The notes: a model not told the origin generated them from the sequence alone. A DNA stretch of 64,000 nucleotides from CBDCGV01 sp965216955 (GCA_965216955.1 CBDCGV010000009.1:1-64000), one strand, 5' to 3'; counted from the stretch's first letter, positions 42,446 to 52,249 are shown. Numbers and translations are program-made.

Positions 42446-44788
42446 TTATTCAGAAGCTTCCGGCGCATCGCCTCCTTCCATTTTCTCTTTTAATTGAGAA
42501 AGTACATCTAAATCTCCAAGCGTAGTTTTTTCAATTCTACTATTCAAATCACTAATCGCTCTTTGATTTTTTCTACTTTGCTTCTTCCTATCACCATCCT
42601 TCTTCCTCTTCTCCTCATATTTCTCATCTTCAATAATTCTGGTATGAGAGACAATGATTCTTTTATCATCTCTATCAAACTCGAGGATCTTAAATTCTAA
42701 AGTTTCTTCAACCTCTGCTAGTTTTCCATCCTCTTTCTTAATATGTCGAGTTGGAGCAAAAGCTTCAATACCATAAGGAAGTTGAACAATCGCCCCTTTG
42801 TCCTCTCTTTTGATGACAGTTGCTTCATGAACAGATCCAACAGGGAACACTCCTTCAAAAGTATCCCAAGGATCCTCTTCTAATTGTTTATGTCCTAACC
42901 CTAGTTTTCTGTTATCCATGTCAATTTCTAAGATCACTACATCCAAATTCTCCCCTACTTTCGTAAATTCATTTGGATGTCCATAACGCTTAGTCCATGA
43001 CAAATCAGAAATATGAACCATTCCTCCAATATTCTCATCGAGCTCTACAAACACGCCATAAGGAGTGATGTTTTTCACCAACCCAGTATGCTTGCTATCT
43101 ACAGGATACTTATTAGGAACATCTTGCCAAGGATCAGCAACTAATTGTTTAATACTAAGCGACATCTTATGCTCTTCTTTGTTAAGTGTAACAACAGCAG
43201 CTTCATGCTCATCACCTAGTTTAAAGAAATCTCTAGAGTTAATTGGTTGACTTGACCAAGAAACTTCAGAAACGTGTACTAATCCTTCAACACCAGGAAC
43301 AATCTCTAAGAAGGCACCATAATCTTCAATATTAACCACCTTACCTTTCACTTTTGCACCTTCTTTAATATCTTCTCCTAAAGCATCCCAAGGGTGTTCT
43401 TGAAGTTGTTTTAAACCAAGAGATATACGCTTTTTATTATCATCAAACTCTAATACAACAACATTAATTTTTTGATTGATTTCTAATACTTCATTAGGGT
43501 GGTTAATTCTTCCCCAACTAATATCTGTTATATATAATAACCCATCAACACCTCCTAAATCAATAAAGGCACCAAAATCAGTAATGTTTTTGATGGTACC
43601 TTCTAGTACTTGACCTTTTTCTAATTTGGAAATAATTTCTTGACGTTGAGCCTCAATATCACTTTCGATAAGTGCTTTATGAGAAACCACCGCATTCTTA
43701 ATGGTCTCGTTTATTTTCACCACTTTAAACTCCATTGTTTTTCCAACAAACTGGTCGTAATCTAAAATTGGTTTTACATCAATCTGAGAACCAGGCAAGA
43801 AAGTTTCTAAACCAAAAGCATCTACAATTAAACCACCTTTGGTCTTACTGATAATTTTACCCTTGATAATTGTATCTTCTTTATGCGCCTTAACAATAGA
43901 CTCCCAAGCTTGAAGTAACTTTGCTTTTCTTCTAGAAAGCTTGAGCATACCTTTTTTGTCTTCCTTAGACTCTACATAGATTTCTACTTCATCGCCCAAC
44001 TTAAGATCTGGCAAATCTCTAAATTCTGATCTAGCAACCAGTCCATCTGATTTAAAACCAATATCTAATACTACGTCAGAATCAGTAATTGCAGTTACCT
44101 TCCCTGGAATAATTTCATGCTCAGTAATAGATTTAAATGTACTATCGTACATTTTACCCATTTCTTCAATTTGTTCTTCCGTATATTGGTTTGCTCCTCT
44201 TTTATCAATTGACCAATCGAACTCTTTTTCGCGAATCTCAATGACTAGCTCTTCTTCTTCCTCTTCCTCCTCTTCTTCTTCAGCAGCATCATTATTTACT
44301 ATTTCATCATCTGCTGCCATTAAAACTACCCCCTCAGCTATTTCTTTAGCTTCTTCCTCAGCAGAAATGTTTTCTTCAGTAGACGTTTCTTCCTCTATTA
44401 CCTCAGTAACTTCCTCTTCTTTCTCTGCTGTTGTTGCAGCTACTTCCGCACTTAAATAGATGTCTTCTTTATTGAATTTTTGAGCTAAAAGTGCGTAAAA
44501 AACAACTCTTAATTTATTCTTATTTCCTGAACCAAGAGTTTCTACAACTTCCTGAATAGCTTGATCTAATTCTGGTCCATCCTCTAGACCCAATTTCTTG
44601 ATTAAAAAATTCTTCTTTACGGTTTCTAATTCTTTTTCATCGCTACTAGAAACTTTAGATGCATCTGCTTTATAAATAGATGGTCCTAAACCTTTTGCAA
44701 CAGCTACTAATAAATCATCTCCTACATTAGCATTAATCTCTGCAACCTGCTGTTTAGATTGCTCTATGACTTCGTCAAATTTACTCAT
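42446..44788 (-). CDS. rpsA: 30S ribosomal protein S1
   Basis: RNA-binding ribosomal protein of about 780 residues, long for the family (E. coli 557). Six S1 domains are visible in order: VTAITDSDVVLDIG, IISKTKGGLIVDAFG, IKNITDFGAFIDLGG, VVNIEDYGAFLEIVPG, VKNITPYGVFVELDE and the last, weaker VIKREDKGAIVQLPYG. The N-terminal 190 residues are an extra region ending in a strongly acidic run (about 155-185). I chose the ATG at 44788 (MSKFDEVIEQSKQ) over a TTG 14 codons upstream, since the promoter box TATCTTTG and a GCCC/GGGC hairpin (44799-44810) lie upstream. In this phylum S1 is unlikely to help with Shine-Dalgarno selection. Confidence 0.95.
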   Translation of the reverse strand: MSKFDEVIEQSKQQVAEINANVGDDLLVAVAKGLGPSIYKADASKVSSSDEKELETVKKNFLIKKLGLEDGPELDQAIQEVVETLGSGNKNKLRVVFYALLAQKFNKEDIYLSAEVAATTAEKEEEVTEVIEEETSTEENISAEEEAKEIAEGVVLMAADDEIVNNDAAEEEEEEEEEEELVIEIREKEFDWSIDKRGANQYTEEQIEEMGKMYDSTFKSITEHEIIPGKVTAITDSDVVLDIGFKSDGLVARSEFRDLPDLKLGDEVEIYVESKEDKKGMLKLSRRKAKLLQAWESIVKAHKEDTIIKGKIISKTKGGLIVDAFGLETFLPGSQIDVKPILDYDQFVGKTMEFKVVKINETIKNAVVSHKALIESDIEAQRQEIISKLEKGQVLEGTIKNITDFGAFIDLGGVDGLLYITDISWGRINHPNEVLEINQKINVVVLEFDDNKKRISLGLKQLQEHPWDALGEDIKEGAKVKGKVVNIEDYGAFLEIVPGVEGLVHVSEVSWSSQPINSRDFFKLGDEHEAAVVTLNKEEHKMSLSIKQLVADPWQDVPNKYPVDSKHTGLVKNITPYGVFVELDENIGGMVHISDLSWTKRYGHPNEFTKVGENLDVVILEIDMDNRKLGLGHKQLEEDPWDTFEGVFPVGSVHEATVIKREDKGAIVQLPYGIEAFAPTRHIKKEDGKLAEVEETLEFKILEFDRDDKRIIVSHTRIIEDEKYEEKRKKDGDRKKQSRKNQRAISDLNSRIEKTTLGDLDVLSQLKEKMEGGDAPEASE

Positions 44789-44849
44789 AATTGACAGCGC
44801 CCATAAGGGCAGTTTTAAATGGTTAAACAATAAATTTCAAATCGGAGTG

Positions 44850-44857
44850 CAAAGATA
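44850..44857 (-). promoter_or_regulatory. Promoter -7 box TATCTTTG for rpsA
   Basis: A perfect TATCTTTG followed by GCA, the commonest Bacteroidota -7 form, on the minus strand, 61 bases upstream of the rpsA ATG. A -33 element is not clear. Confidence 0.6.
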
Positions 44858-44942
44858 GCACATTTTTAGATACCTTTTTTGCCTGAATATGGCGATAACA
44901 TTAAGAATTTAACTATTGAAGCAATATGATATGACGTAATTT

Positions 44943-45635
44943 CTACTTATTTACGATCAGCGGTTTTGAAAGTTCTATTATTTCATTTATTTGTTGTTGA
45001 ATATTCATTCTTGAGGTATCGATTAAAATGGCATCATCAGCCTGAGTCAAAGGGCTATCCTTTCTTGTCGAATCTATTCGATCTCTATCTAACAAATTTT
45101 TTTTAATTGATTCATAATCAACAACTTCTCCTTTTTTAATTAATTCATCGAAACGTCGTTTTGCTCTGACATCAGCATCAGCTGTCATAAAGATTTTTAA
45201 CTCTGCATCTGGAATAACCACTGTTCCAATATCTCGGCCATCCATTACAACGCCCTTTCTTCCTGCAATTTGTTGTTGTTGCCGCACCAAAAATCCTCTT
45301 ACTGCAGAAATTTCGCTAACCGGAGAAACGAAATTTGATACTTCCATACTTCGAATATCTTTATCCACCTTTTCATCATTGAGCAATACATACATTTGAC
45401 CATCAAAAGTCTCTATGTCTATTTTAATATTTGTTAAAATGTCTTCAAAACTCTCTACTTCATCTAATTCAACAATATTATTTCTTAAAAAGTATAATGT
45501 AATCGCTCTATACATTGCACCAGTATCGATATAAATGTATCCAAGTGCTTTAGCAACACCTTTCGCCGTCGTAGATTTACCGCACGAAGAATGACCATCT
45601 ATAGCAATATTGATTTTACTTTGTTCCAAACTCAT
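44943..45635 (-). CDS. cmk: Cytidylate kinase
   Basis: Phosphorylates CMP and dCMP for nucleotide salvage and RNA turnover. The 230-residue protein has the P-loop IAIDGHSSCGKSTTAKG (10-26), DTGAMYRA (37-44), the CMP-binding GVVMDGRDIGTVVIPDA and the lid RRFDEL with an RIDSTRKDSPL. It overlaps the end of porQ by 20 bases and lies upstream of rpsA in the same direction, the common cmk-rpsA order, although rpsA has its own promoter box in the gap. Confidence 0.95.
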   Translation of the reverse strand: MSLEQSKINIAIDGHSSCGKSTTAKGVAKALGYIYIDTGAMYRAITLYFLRNNIVELDEVESFEDILTNIKIDIETFDGQMYVLLNDEKVDKDIRSMEVSNFVSPVSEISAVRGFLVRQQQQIAGRKGVVMDGRDIGTVVIPDAELKIFMTADADVRAKRRFDELIKKGEVVDYESIKKNLLDRDRIDSTRKDSPLTQADDAILIDTSRMNIQQQINEIIELSKPLIVNK

Positions 45636-46656
45636 TAAGATTTACAGTAATTCCAACATGATGATTATTCGCTGCCTGATGATACTTTGCAAAGCCATAA
45701 TCTATTTTAAATTGCTTAATGTGTATACCAGCACCTAAAGAGATTCCTGCCAGGCCTTTTTTACTTTCAAGTCCCGCGTCCTTTCTTCTTAGGTGATTAT
45801 ACCCTGCTCTTACAATTAAAACCTTTGCAATAAAGATCTCTCCTCCAAATATTAAATGCCTAAACACTTTATCTAAAACTGTTGCCTCTGTATTTCCATT
45901 ATCAAAACCAAAAGCATCTTCTTCTTCGTTTTCGAACTCATAAGACAAAATAGGCTCTTGAAGATTATGTGCAATAATATTTAACCTAAAAGGCAAATTT
46001 TTAAATCGTTTAGAAAAACCAATACTTATATTCATTGGTATTTTTTCCCTATTATTCCCATTATAAGCTTTTAATTGAGCACCAATATTGGCACCTAATA
46101 TGGAAAGAATCAAGTTTTTTTCGGGATTGTGATAAGCAATTGATGCATCAAAGGCGAACCCTAAGGAATGATATTCTTCTAAATGAGAATAAAACAGCTT
46201 TGCATTTACACCATAACGAAAAGACTTAAAATTGTTTCCATAACCTACTGAAAAAGTATAATCTCCTGCTCTGAATTCCCCGGTAGAAACTCCCGAGACA
46301 TCTCTCCCATCGAACTTTCCAAAAGAAATATATTTCAACGCCCCTGTAAAACTGCCCGCTCTTTTAAAGGTATGCCCATACATAAAGGCACCATAATTAC
46401 TACTTGCAATATAAAATGCATTATTAAATGCCAATTGCCTATCAATTGTAGAATCAATTAATGCTGGATTTTCTACTGCAATTCCAATATCTCCATTGGT
46501 TAAACTAAATGCACTGCCACCTAGACTCGTTGCAATAGGAGAAGTTGTTAACTGTAGAGATGCCAATGTACTATTGCCTCCAATCTGAGCACCTAGATTC
46601 ATTACTCCAATTATTAAAAATAAAGCTGATAAATACGCCTTTTTCACTAATAACAT
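45616..46656 (-). CDS. porQ: Type IX secretion protein PorQ
   Basis: Outer-membrane beta-barrel of 346 residues with a signal peptide (about 1-23, ending in GAQ). The PorQ start is recognisable: LQLTTSPIATSLGGSAF, then DIGIAVENPALID. Later parts alternate short amphipathic strands and Gly/Asn turns as in the PorP/PorQ/PorV family. PorQ is an outer-membrane component of the attachment complex that modifies and anchors type IX cargo. It overlaps cmk by 20 bases, a neighbour pairing often seen in this phylum. Its presence supports the type IX reading of the surface protein at 1-965. Confidence 0.88.
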   Translation of the reverse strand: MLLVKKAYLSALFLIIGVMNLGAQIGGNSTLASLQLTTSPIATSLGGSAFSLTNGDIGIAVENPALIDSTIDRQLAFNNAFYIASSNYGAFMYGHTFKRAGSFTGALKYISFGKFDGRDVSGVSTGEFRAGDYTFSVGYGNNFKSFRYGVNAKLFYSHLEEYHSLGFAFDASIAYHNPEKNLILSILGANIGAQLKAYNGNNREKIPMNISIGFSKRFKNLPFRLNIIAHNLQEPILSYEFENEEEDAFGFDNGNTEATVLDKVFRHLIFGGEIFIAKVLIVRAGYNHLRRKDAGLESKKGLAGISLGAGIHIKQFKIDYGFAKYHQAANNHHVGITVNLNEFGTK

Positions 46657-46719
46657 TTATAAACTGTTGGCAATAATAAGTATTTAATTTAAACGATCTT
46701 TTACACTAGATATTTGAGG

Positions 46720-46727
46720 CAAATATA
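46720..46727 (-). promoter_or_regulatory. Promoter -7-like box TATATTTG for porQ-cmk
   Basis: TATATTTG on the minus strand, 64 bases upstream of the porQ ATG, fits TAnnTTTG. There is no visible -33 TTG. Confidence 0.35.
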
Positions 46728-46840
46728 GCCTAAGGTAACTTTAATAAAGAACTATATCCTTCTTTGATCTCTAAAAAGAGTTTTCAAGAGATCTACAAAA
46801 CAAATGAATAATAGATATTAAAATACCTTTGAATTCAAAA

Positions 46841-47986
46841 TTAAATCTGCAAACTTTTATCCCAATCTTTCCATATAGGTTCATATCCTTGACTAAGAAT
46901 TGACTCCGCTACTTCTTGAGGACTTCGCTCATCACATATTTCAAATTGCTCTAAAGCTTCGCTAGGTTTATTATACCCTCCAGGTTCCGTTTTTGAGCCA
47001 GCGCTTATAGATGTCACACCCAACTTGATTATATTATCTCTAAAATTTGCACTTTCTCTAGTGGACATAGAAAGTTCTACTTCTTGGTTTAATAATCTAA
47101 AAGCTGCAATAAGTTGTACTAGTTCTCTATCAGAAATCACTGATTTAAGCTTTAAATCACCAACATGTGGTCTCAATCTTGGGAATGAAATAGAATACTT
47201 TGTTTTCCAATATTTTTTTTCCAGATATTGAAGATGTAAAGCGGTAAAAATACTTTCTGTCCTCCAATCTTCCAATCCAATTAAAGTACCTAAACCTATT
47301 TTATGAATGCATGCCTTACCAAGCCTATCTGGAGTTTCCAATCGATAATCAAAGTTTGATTTCCTTCCTTTTGGATGATGTTCTGCATATGCAATTCTAT
47401 TGTAGGTTTCTTGATAAACTAAAACAGAATAAATACCCATATCACTCAATTGCTTATACTCTTTTTCTTCCAGTGGTTGAACTTCTATAGAAATATTTTC
47501 AAAATAAGGTTTGATAATCTTAACCGCATTCAATAAATAGTCTATGCCTACCGTTTTATTGGCTTCACCAGTTACCAATAATACGTGCTTGTACCCCATT
47601 CCAGCAATTATTTCTGCTTCTCTTATAATTTCATTATTTGACAGTGTTTTTCGCTTTATTTTATTATCCAAACTGAACCCGCAATAAGTGCATATATTTT
47701 GACACTCGTTAGATAGATAAAGCGGTAAATACATCTGAATCGTTTTACCAAACCTTTGTTGTGTTAGCCGATGGCTTTTCTCAGCCATAACTTCTAAAAA
47801 TGGTGAAGCAGCGGGGGAAATCAAGGCTTTAAAATCTTCAATGTCTAGTTTGTTTTTTTGAAGTGCATTTATTGCATCTTCTCTACTTTTAGCATAAATA
47901 GAAGATTTTATTTCTTCCCAATTAAGGTTCTTGTATGTACCTAAAAAGCTTTTCATCTTTACATAGTCATATAATGTATATGCCAT
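46841..47986 (-). CDS. thiH: 2-iminoacetate synthase
   Basis: Radical-SAM tyrosine lyase that supplies dehydroglycine for the thiazole ring of thiamine in anaerobic-type pathways. The 381 residues hold the cluster motif C95-x3-C99-x2-C102 in NECQNICTYCGF, and later VTGEAN, EVQPL and SISFPRLRPH. An alternative start at Met11 (47956) gives MKSFLGTYKNLNWEE, closer to the usual ThiH start; both are open. It is the last gene of the thi operon, 10 bases after thiG. Using ThiH, not the oxidase ThiO, is common in Bacteroidota. Confidence 0.93.
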   Translation of the reverse strand: MAYTLYDYVKMKSFLGTYKNLNWEEIKSSIYAKSREDAINALQKNKLDIEDFKALISPAASPFLEVMAEKSHRLTQQRFGKTIQMYLPLYLSNECQNICTYCGFSLDNKIKRKTLSNNEIIREAEIIAGMGYKHVLLVTGEANKTVGIDYLLNAVKIIKPYFENISIEVQPLEEKEYKQLSDMGIYSVLVYQETYNRIAYAEHHPKGRKSNFDYRLETPDRLGKACIHKIGLGTLIGLEDWRTESIFTALHLQYLEKKYWKTKYSISFPRLRPHVGDLKLKSVISDRELVQLIAAFRLLNQEVELSMSTRESANFRDNIIKLGVTSISAGSKTEPGGYNKPSEALEQFEICDERSPQEVAESILSQGYEPIWKDWDKSLQI

Positions 47987-47996
47987 CCATTGTTTT

Positions 47997-48767
47997 TTAT
48001 TCTAAAAATGCTGTTAGCGGACTTGTTGCCTGCGCCGTTTTACTTGTCTTTCCAAGTTTTGCTTCAAAAGCCATTCTACCAGACTGCACTGCTAATTTAA
48101 AAGCCAAACCCATGTTTATTGGATCATTAGAAACTGCAATAGCTGTATTTACTAAAACCGCATCTGCCCCCATTTCCATAGCTTCAGCTGCATGAGAAGG
48201 TGCTCCAAGTCCCGCATCTATTACCACCGGAACATTACTTTGCTCAATTATTATTCTTAAAAATTCTTTTGTTTCCAACCCTTTATTGCTTCCAATTGGG
48301 GATCCTAGAGGCATTACTGCTGCTGCTCCCACCTCTTCCAGTTTTTTACACAAAACAGGATCAGCATGTATATAAGGCAATACTATAAAACCTTGTTTCA
48401 CCAATTCTTCTGTGGCTTTTAACGTCTCTATTGGGTCCGGCATTAAATACTTAGGATCTGGATGGATTTCGAGTTTCAACCAATTGGTTTCCAAAGCCTC
48501 TCTTGCAAGCTGGGCTGCAAAAATGGCTTCTTTTGCATCTCTTACACCAGAGGTATTAGGTAATAAATTTACTTTATCAGTATTAATATGTTCTAACATC
48601 TGATCTGTATCCACCGTATTAACATCAATTCTTTTTAACGCTACTGTAACTAATTCGGAACCAGAAGCCACGATAGATTTCCCCATCAACTTACTAGAAC
48701 TATATTTTCCTGTTCCTACAAATAATCTTGATTCAAATATTTTATCTCCTAACTTCAACTGCTCCAT
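47997..48767 (-). CDS. thiG: Thiazole synthase
   Basis: Condenses deoxyxylulose phosphate, dehydroglycine and the ThiS thiocarboxylate into the thiazole of thiamine. The 256 residues show the start LFVGTGKYSSS, the Schiff-base lysine region in VALKRID, LPNTSGVRDAKEA, KLEIHPDPKYLMPD and VVIDAGLGAPSHAAEAMEMGADAVLVNTA in two parts. The gene lies between thiE (8-base gap) and thiH (10-base gap). Confidence 0.95.
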   Translation of the reverse strand: MEQLKLGDKIFESRLFVGTGKYSSSKLMGKSIVASGSELVTVALKRIDVNTVDTDQMLEHINTDKVNLLPNTSGVRDAKEAIFAAQLAREALETNWLKLEIHPDPKYLMPDPIETLKATEELVKQGFIVLPYIHADPVLCKKLEEVGAAAVMPLGSPIGSNKGLETKEFLRIIIEQSNVPVVIDAGLGAPSHAAEAMEMGADAVLVNTAIAVSNDPINMGLAFKLAVQSGRMAFEAKLGKTSKTAQATSPLTAFLE

Positions 48768-48775
48768 TATGAATT

Positions 48776-49417
48776 TTATTGATACTTTAAGCCAGTACTG
48801 ACTAATTGATTAATAATACTTTCAATTACTTTTGACGGATTTTCTGCTTTATTGACAGCAGACGAAATCGCTACTCCATATATTCCTGTTGCCATTATAT
48901 TACCTATATCTTCTACTTCTATTCCTCCAATTGCAATTATTGGAGTTGTTACACCTTTAATATCTGCCGCTTCTTTTATATCTATATAGCCACAAGTTCC
49001 AAGAATAGGGCTAAGATTTTGTTTTGTAGTCGTAAATTTAAATGGGCCTACTCCTAAATAATCAACATTGTCATGTAAATTCAATATATCACTAAATGTA
49101 TTCGCAGTTCCACCAATTATTTTATTTTTTCCTAAAACTGCTCTGGCCTTTTGTGGGGACATATCATACTTTCCCAGATGTACTCCATCTGCATCCATTT
49201 CTTTAGCAAGAGAAACATAATCATTAATGATAAGGCTTGTATTGTAATCACTACAAATTTGCTTAACCTTTTTCGCAACGGCTCTTTTCTCTAAATCATC
49301 TTTATTCTTCATTCTAAGTTGTATCCATTTAACGCCAGACCTACATGCCATTAATGCCTGCTCTTCATGGGTTTTCGTAGGCATATCTTGTGTTAAATAA
49401 TGAAACCGATGAATCAT
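48776..49417 (-). CDS. thiE: Thiamine phosphate synthase
   Basis: Joins the pyrimidine (HMP-PP) and thiazole phosphate. The 213-residue TIM barrel has QLRMKNKD near the N-terminus, DGVHLGKYDMSPQKAR with the pyrophosphate-binding region, GVGPFKFTTTKQNLSP and AIGGI at the phosphate loop. These are the canonical ThiE residues, whereas the next gene upstream encodes a less conserved copy. It lies between that copy and thiG. Confidence 0.92.
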   Translation of the reverse strand: MIHRFHYLTQDMPTKTHEEQALMACRSGVKWIQLRMKNKDDLEKRAVAKKVKQICSDYNTSLIINDYVSLAKEMDADGVHLGKYDMSPQKARAVLGKNKIIGGTANTFSDILNLHDNVDYLGVGPFKFTTTKQNLSPILGTCGYIDIKEAADIKGVTTPIIAIGGIEVEDIGNIMATGIYGVAISSAVNKAENPSKVIESIINQLVSTGLKYQ

Positions 49418-49456
49418 AGCAATTATATTATATTCAATACAGTTGGCTCTTTAGAT

Positions 49457-50113
49457 TTAATTACTTTCCAGAATATTAGAATATTGTTTTTTAATCTTAG
49501 ACTTAAGACTCAAAAAATTGTCCACTGTTTTCTCCGTATTATTCCAAATTGCGCCTAAGACGCCTATTCCATCAAATCCCATTTCTTCTACTTCGCTTAT
49601 TCTATTACTTGATATTCCACCTAAAGCAATTAAAGATTCCTTTGTTTTTGAATTCTCAACTTGAATTTGATCTTTAATCCAATTATGATCCCAAGAGCCT
49701 ATGTAACCAGGTTTCGAAATACTTTCAAAAATGGGACACAAATAAATCTGATCAAATTTTCCACTTCTTAACTCCCACTCACCAGAACTATGGGCAGAAA
49801 TTGAGCATTTTCTTTCTTCTTCATTAAGTTTTGAGTGCATATCTTCTTTTTCTTGTTGGCTAAATCCATCATAGAATGCATTAGAAAAGTGTATCCCTTT
49901 TACATTCATATCTATAAGAACATCTACTCTATCACAAACATAAATCTGATCATGAAATTCCTCTTCTATCATTTCTAAAAATTCCTTTATGTCTTTATCT
50001 GTCCATGTCGGCTTTCTTAGCACAAACTCATCCATCCCCAAGTTAAACAGCTTATTGACATGTAAATGCTCTAAATCAATGCTTTCTGGTTTTGAAAAAA
50101 CGACTAACTTCAT
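49457..50113 (-). CDS. ThiE/TenI-like paralogue
   Basis: A 218-residue TIM-barrel protein of the thiamine phosphate synthase/TenI superfamily. It keeps the general plan (FVLRKPTWTDKDIKEF, GIHFSNAFYDG, LCPIFESISKPGYIG, LIALGGISSNRI), but the QLRxK and GVGP(I/V)xxTxTK motifs of real ThiE are changed, for example LRKP in place of QLRxK. TenI-type proteins can be thiazole tautomerases, so this may be the aromatising partner of ThiG. It lies between thiC (44-base gap) and thiE, in the same operon. I give no gene symbol because ThiE and TenI cannot be told apart with certainty. Confidence 0.8.
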   Translation of the reverse strand: MKLVVFSKPESIDLEHLHVNKLFNLGMDEFVLRKPTWTDKDIKEFLEMIEEEFHDQIYVCDRVDVLIDMNVKGIHFSNAFYDGFSQQEKEDMHSKLNEEERKCSISAHSSGEWELRSGKFDQIYLCPIFESISKPGYIGSWDHNWIKDQIQVENSKTKESLIALGGISSNRISEVEEMGFDGIGVLGAIWNNTEKTVDNFLSLKSKIKKQYSNILESN

Positions 50114-50157
50114 CCTAAACCATTTAGATTTTTATACAAAAAGAGGTTCTTCATTGT

Positions 50158-51996
50158 TTATAAATAAATTTCAGCACCCTGCTTCTTGAATTCTTCAGAT
50201 TTTTCTTTCAGCCCTTGCTCCATTTCTTTTTGTTGCTTGGCAAAATCGCGGACATCTTGTGTTATTTTCATTGAACAAAAATGCGGACCACACATTGAAC
50301 AAAAATGTGCAATTTTTGCACCTTCGGCAGGAAGTGTTTCATCATGATATTCTTTTGCAAGTGCAGGATCAAGCGATAAGTTAAATTGATCTTCCCATCT
50401 AAATTCAAAGCGAGCCTTGCTTAATGCATCGTCTCTATATTGCGCACCGGGATGCCCTTTAGCTAGGTCAGCAGCATGTGCTGCTATTTTGTAAGTTACA
50501 ACCCCCGTTCTAACATCTTCCTTATTTGGTAACCCTAAATGCTCTTTAGGTGTCACATAACAAAGCATTGAAGTCCCATACCAACCAATCATTGCTGCAC
50601 CAATAGCAGATGTAATGTGATCATAACCTGGTGCTATATCAGTTGTTAGAGGACCTAATGTATAAAATGGTGCTTCTTTACAATATTTCAATTGCAAATC
50701 CATGTTTTCTTTTATCATGTGCATAGGCACATGTCCTGGTCCTTCAATCATAACTTGTACATCATGTTTCCAAGCAATATCAGTTAACTCCCCTAATGTC
50801 TTTAACTCTGCAAACTGTGCCTCGTCATTTGCATCTGCCAAACAACCGGGCCTAAGTCCATCCCCTAGAGAGAAAGAAACATCATAAGCTTTCATTATTT
50901 CACATATCTCTTCAAAATGCGTATACAGAAAATTCTCTTTATGGTGTGCTAAACACCATTTTGCCATAATAGAGCCTCCTCGAGAAACAATTCCAGTAAC
51001 TCTTTTAGCCGTCAAAGGGATATATCTCAAAAGAACCCCTGCATGAATGGTAAAATAATCTACCCCTTGTTCCGCCTGTTCGAGCAAGGTATCCTTAAAA
51101 ATCTCCCATGTCAAATCTTCTGCTTTTCCGTTTACCTTCTCTAATGCTTGATAAATTGGAACAGTTCCAATAGGTACTGGCGAATTTCTTATTACCCATT
51201 CACGAGTTTCATGAATATTTTTTCCCGTAGATAAATCCATAATGGTATCAGCTCCCCAACGACAGGCCCACACTGCCTTCTCAACTTCTTCTTCTATGCT
51301 TGATGTAACAGCAGAATTACCAATATTAGCATTAATTTTAACTAAAAAATTTCGACCAATAATCATGGGTTCTAACTCAGGGTGATTAATATTTGCAGGT
51401 ATAATGGCCCTTCCTTCCGCTACTTCTTTTCGAACAAATTCTGGAGTGATTTTTTTTGGAATTACCGCACCAAAAGACTCTCCTTTATGCTGTTGTGTTA
51501 ATTGCTTAACTTCTTGAAGCTTTTGATTTTCACGAATGGCAATATATTCCATTTCTGGAGTAATAACTCCTTTTTTTGCATAATGCAATTGTGTAATATT
51601 TTGGGCTTTTTTCGCCTTAAGCGGCATTCTTATATTAGGGAATCGAATTTCATCTAATTCTTTATTTTCTGCCCTTTGATTGCAATAAGAAGAGGAGAAC
51701 TCAAATAATGGCTGCACTCCCCCCTTTTCTAAAAGCCACTTATTTCTAATGGGTTCCAACCCTTTCTTAATATCAATATTTTTTTTGGGGTCAGTATACG
51801 CGCCACTTGTGTCGTACAATGTTACATCCTCATTTTCTTCTTTCACTTTTCCATTCACCATCGTGGGAGAAAGTTTGACACGTCGCATCGCAACATTAAT
51901 ATCATATAGCTCTCCTTTTACATAAATCTTCTCAGACTTTGGAAATGGATCACAACTTATAACATTATCTTTTGGTATTCGTTCTATTTTAACCAT
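50158..51996 (-). CDS. thiC: Phosphomethylpyrimidine synthase
   Basis: Radical-SAM enzyme making the thiamine pyrimidine (HMP-P) from aminoimidazole ribotide. Its 612 residues carry the non-canonical C-terminal cluster motif C-x2-C-x4-C in FCSMCGPHFCSM, and conserved blocks such as NIGNSAVTSSIEEEVEKA (split by position), GADTIMDLSTGKNIH, VPIGTVPIYQALE and EGPGHVPMHMI. Full length for the family. thiS lies 49 bases upstream, so the operon order is thiS-thiC-TenI/ThiE-like-thiE-thiG-thiH. Confidence 0.96.
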   Translation of the reverse strand: MVKIERIPKDNVISCDPFPKSEKIYVKGELYDINVAMRRVKLSPTMVNGKVKEENEDVTLYDTSGAYTDPKKNIDIKKGLEPIRNKWLLEKGGVQPLFEFSSSYCNQRAENKELDEIRFPNIRMPLKAKKAQNITQLHYAKKGVITPEMEYIAIRENQKLQEVKQLTQQHKGESFGAVIPKKITPEFVRKEVAEGRAIIPANINHPELEPMIIGRNFLVKINANIGNSAVTSSIEEEVEKAVWACRWGADTIMDLSTGKNIHETREWVIRNSPVPIGTVPIYQALEKVNGKAEDLTWEIFKDTLLEQAEQGVDYFTIHAGVLLRYIPLTAKRVTGIVSRGGSIMAKWCLAHHKENFLYTHFEEICEIMKAYDVSFSLGDGLRPGCLADANDEAQFAELKTLGELTDIAWKHDVQVMIEGPGHVPMHMIKENMDLQLKYCKEAPFYTLGPLTTDIAPGYDHITSAIGAAMIGWYGTSMLCYVTPKEHLGLPNKEDVRTGVVTYKIAAHAADLAKGHPGAQYRDDALSKARFEFRWEDQFNLSLDPALAKEYHDETLPAEGAKIAHFCSMCGPHFCSMKITQDVRDFAKQQKEMEQGLKEKSEEFKKQGAEIYL

Positions 51997-52045
51997 ATAT
52001 CTATTTAATTATTAAGCAAACAGTACTTTGTATTCAGTATTGTTA

Positions 52046-52249
52046 TTATCCGCCTTGAGTAGCCTTGATAACAACAATTTTATCATTTTCTTTTGGATAA
52101 AAATGTTCCCAGTAATTTCTTGTAACTACTTGATTATCTACAGCAACCGCAATTCCTTTTTTATTAATTATTCCAGTATGAGAAAGAATTATTTCTAACG
52201 TTGTGTTTTCCTCAAACGTATATTCTTCATCATTTATAAACAATCTCAT
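52046..52249 (-). CDS. thiS: Sulfur carrier protein ThiS
   Basis: A 67-residue ubiquitin-like carrier that delivers sulfur to ThiG as a C-terminal thiocarboxylate. It ends in ATQGG, the required Gly-Gly, with no extra residue, unlike the CysO-like protein at 22973. The start is the ATG at 52249 (MRLFINDEEYTFEENT); a longer frame upstream starts in the riboswitch spacer. It is the first gene of the operon, about 125 bases after the aptamer. Its activating enzyme ThiF is not encoded in the operon. Confidence 0.9.
   Translation of the reverse strand: MRLFINDEEYTFEENTTLEIILSHTGIINKKGIAVAVDNQVVTRNYWEHFYPKENDKIVVIKATQGG

Noticed and set aside
44241..44459. Plus-strand open frame of almost pure Ser
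   Set aside because: It is the antisense reading of the Glu-rich repeat inside rpsA; the composition is an artefact of GAA/GAG codons.
44799..44810. GCCC/GGGC hairpin as an rpsA autoregulatory site
   Set aside because: Only four base pairs; kept as a remark in the rpsA entry and not listed as a feature.
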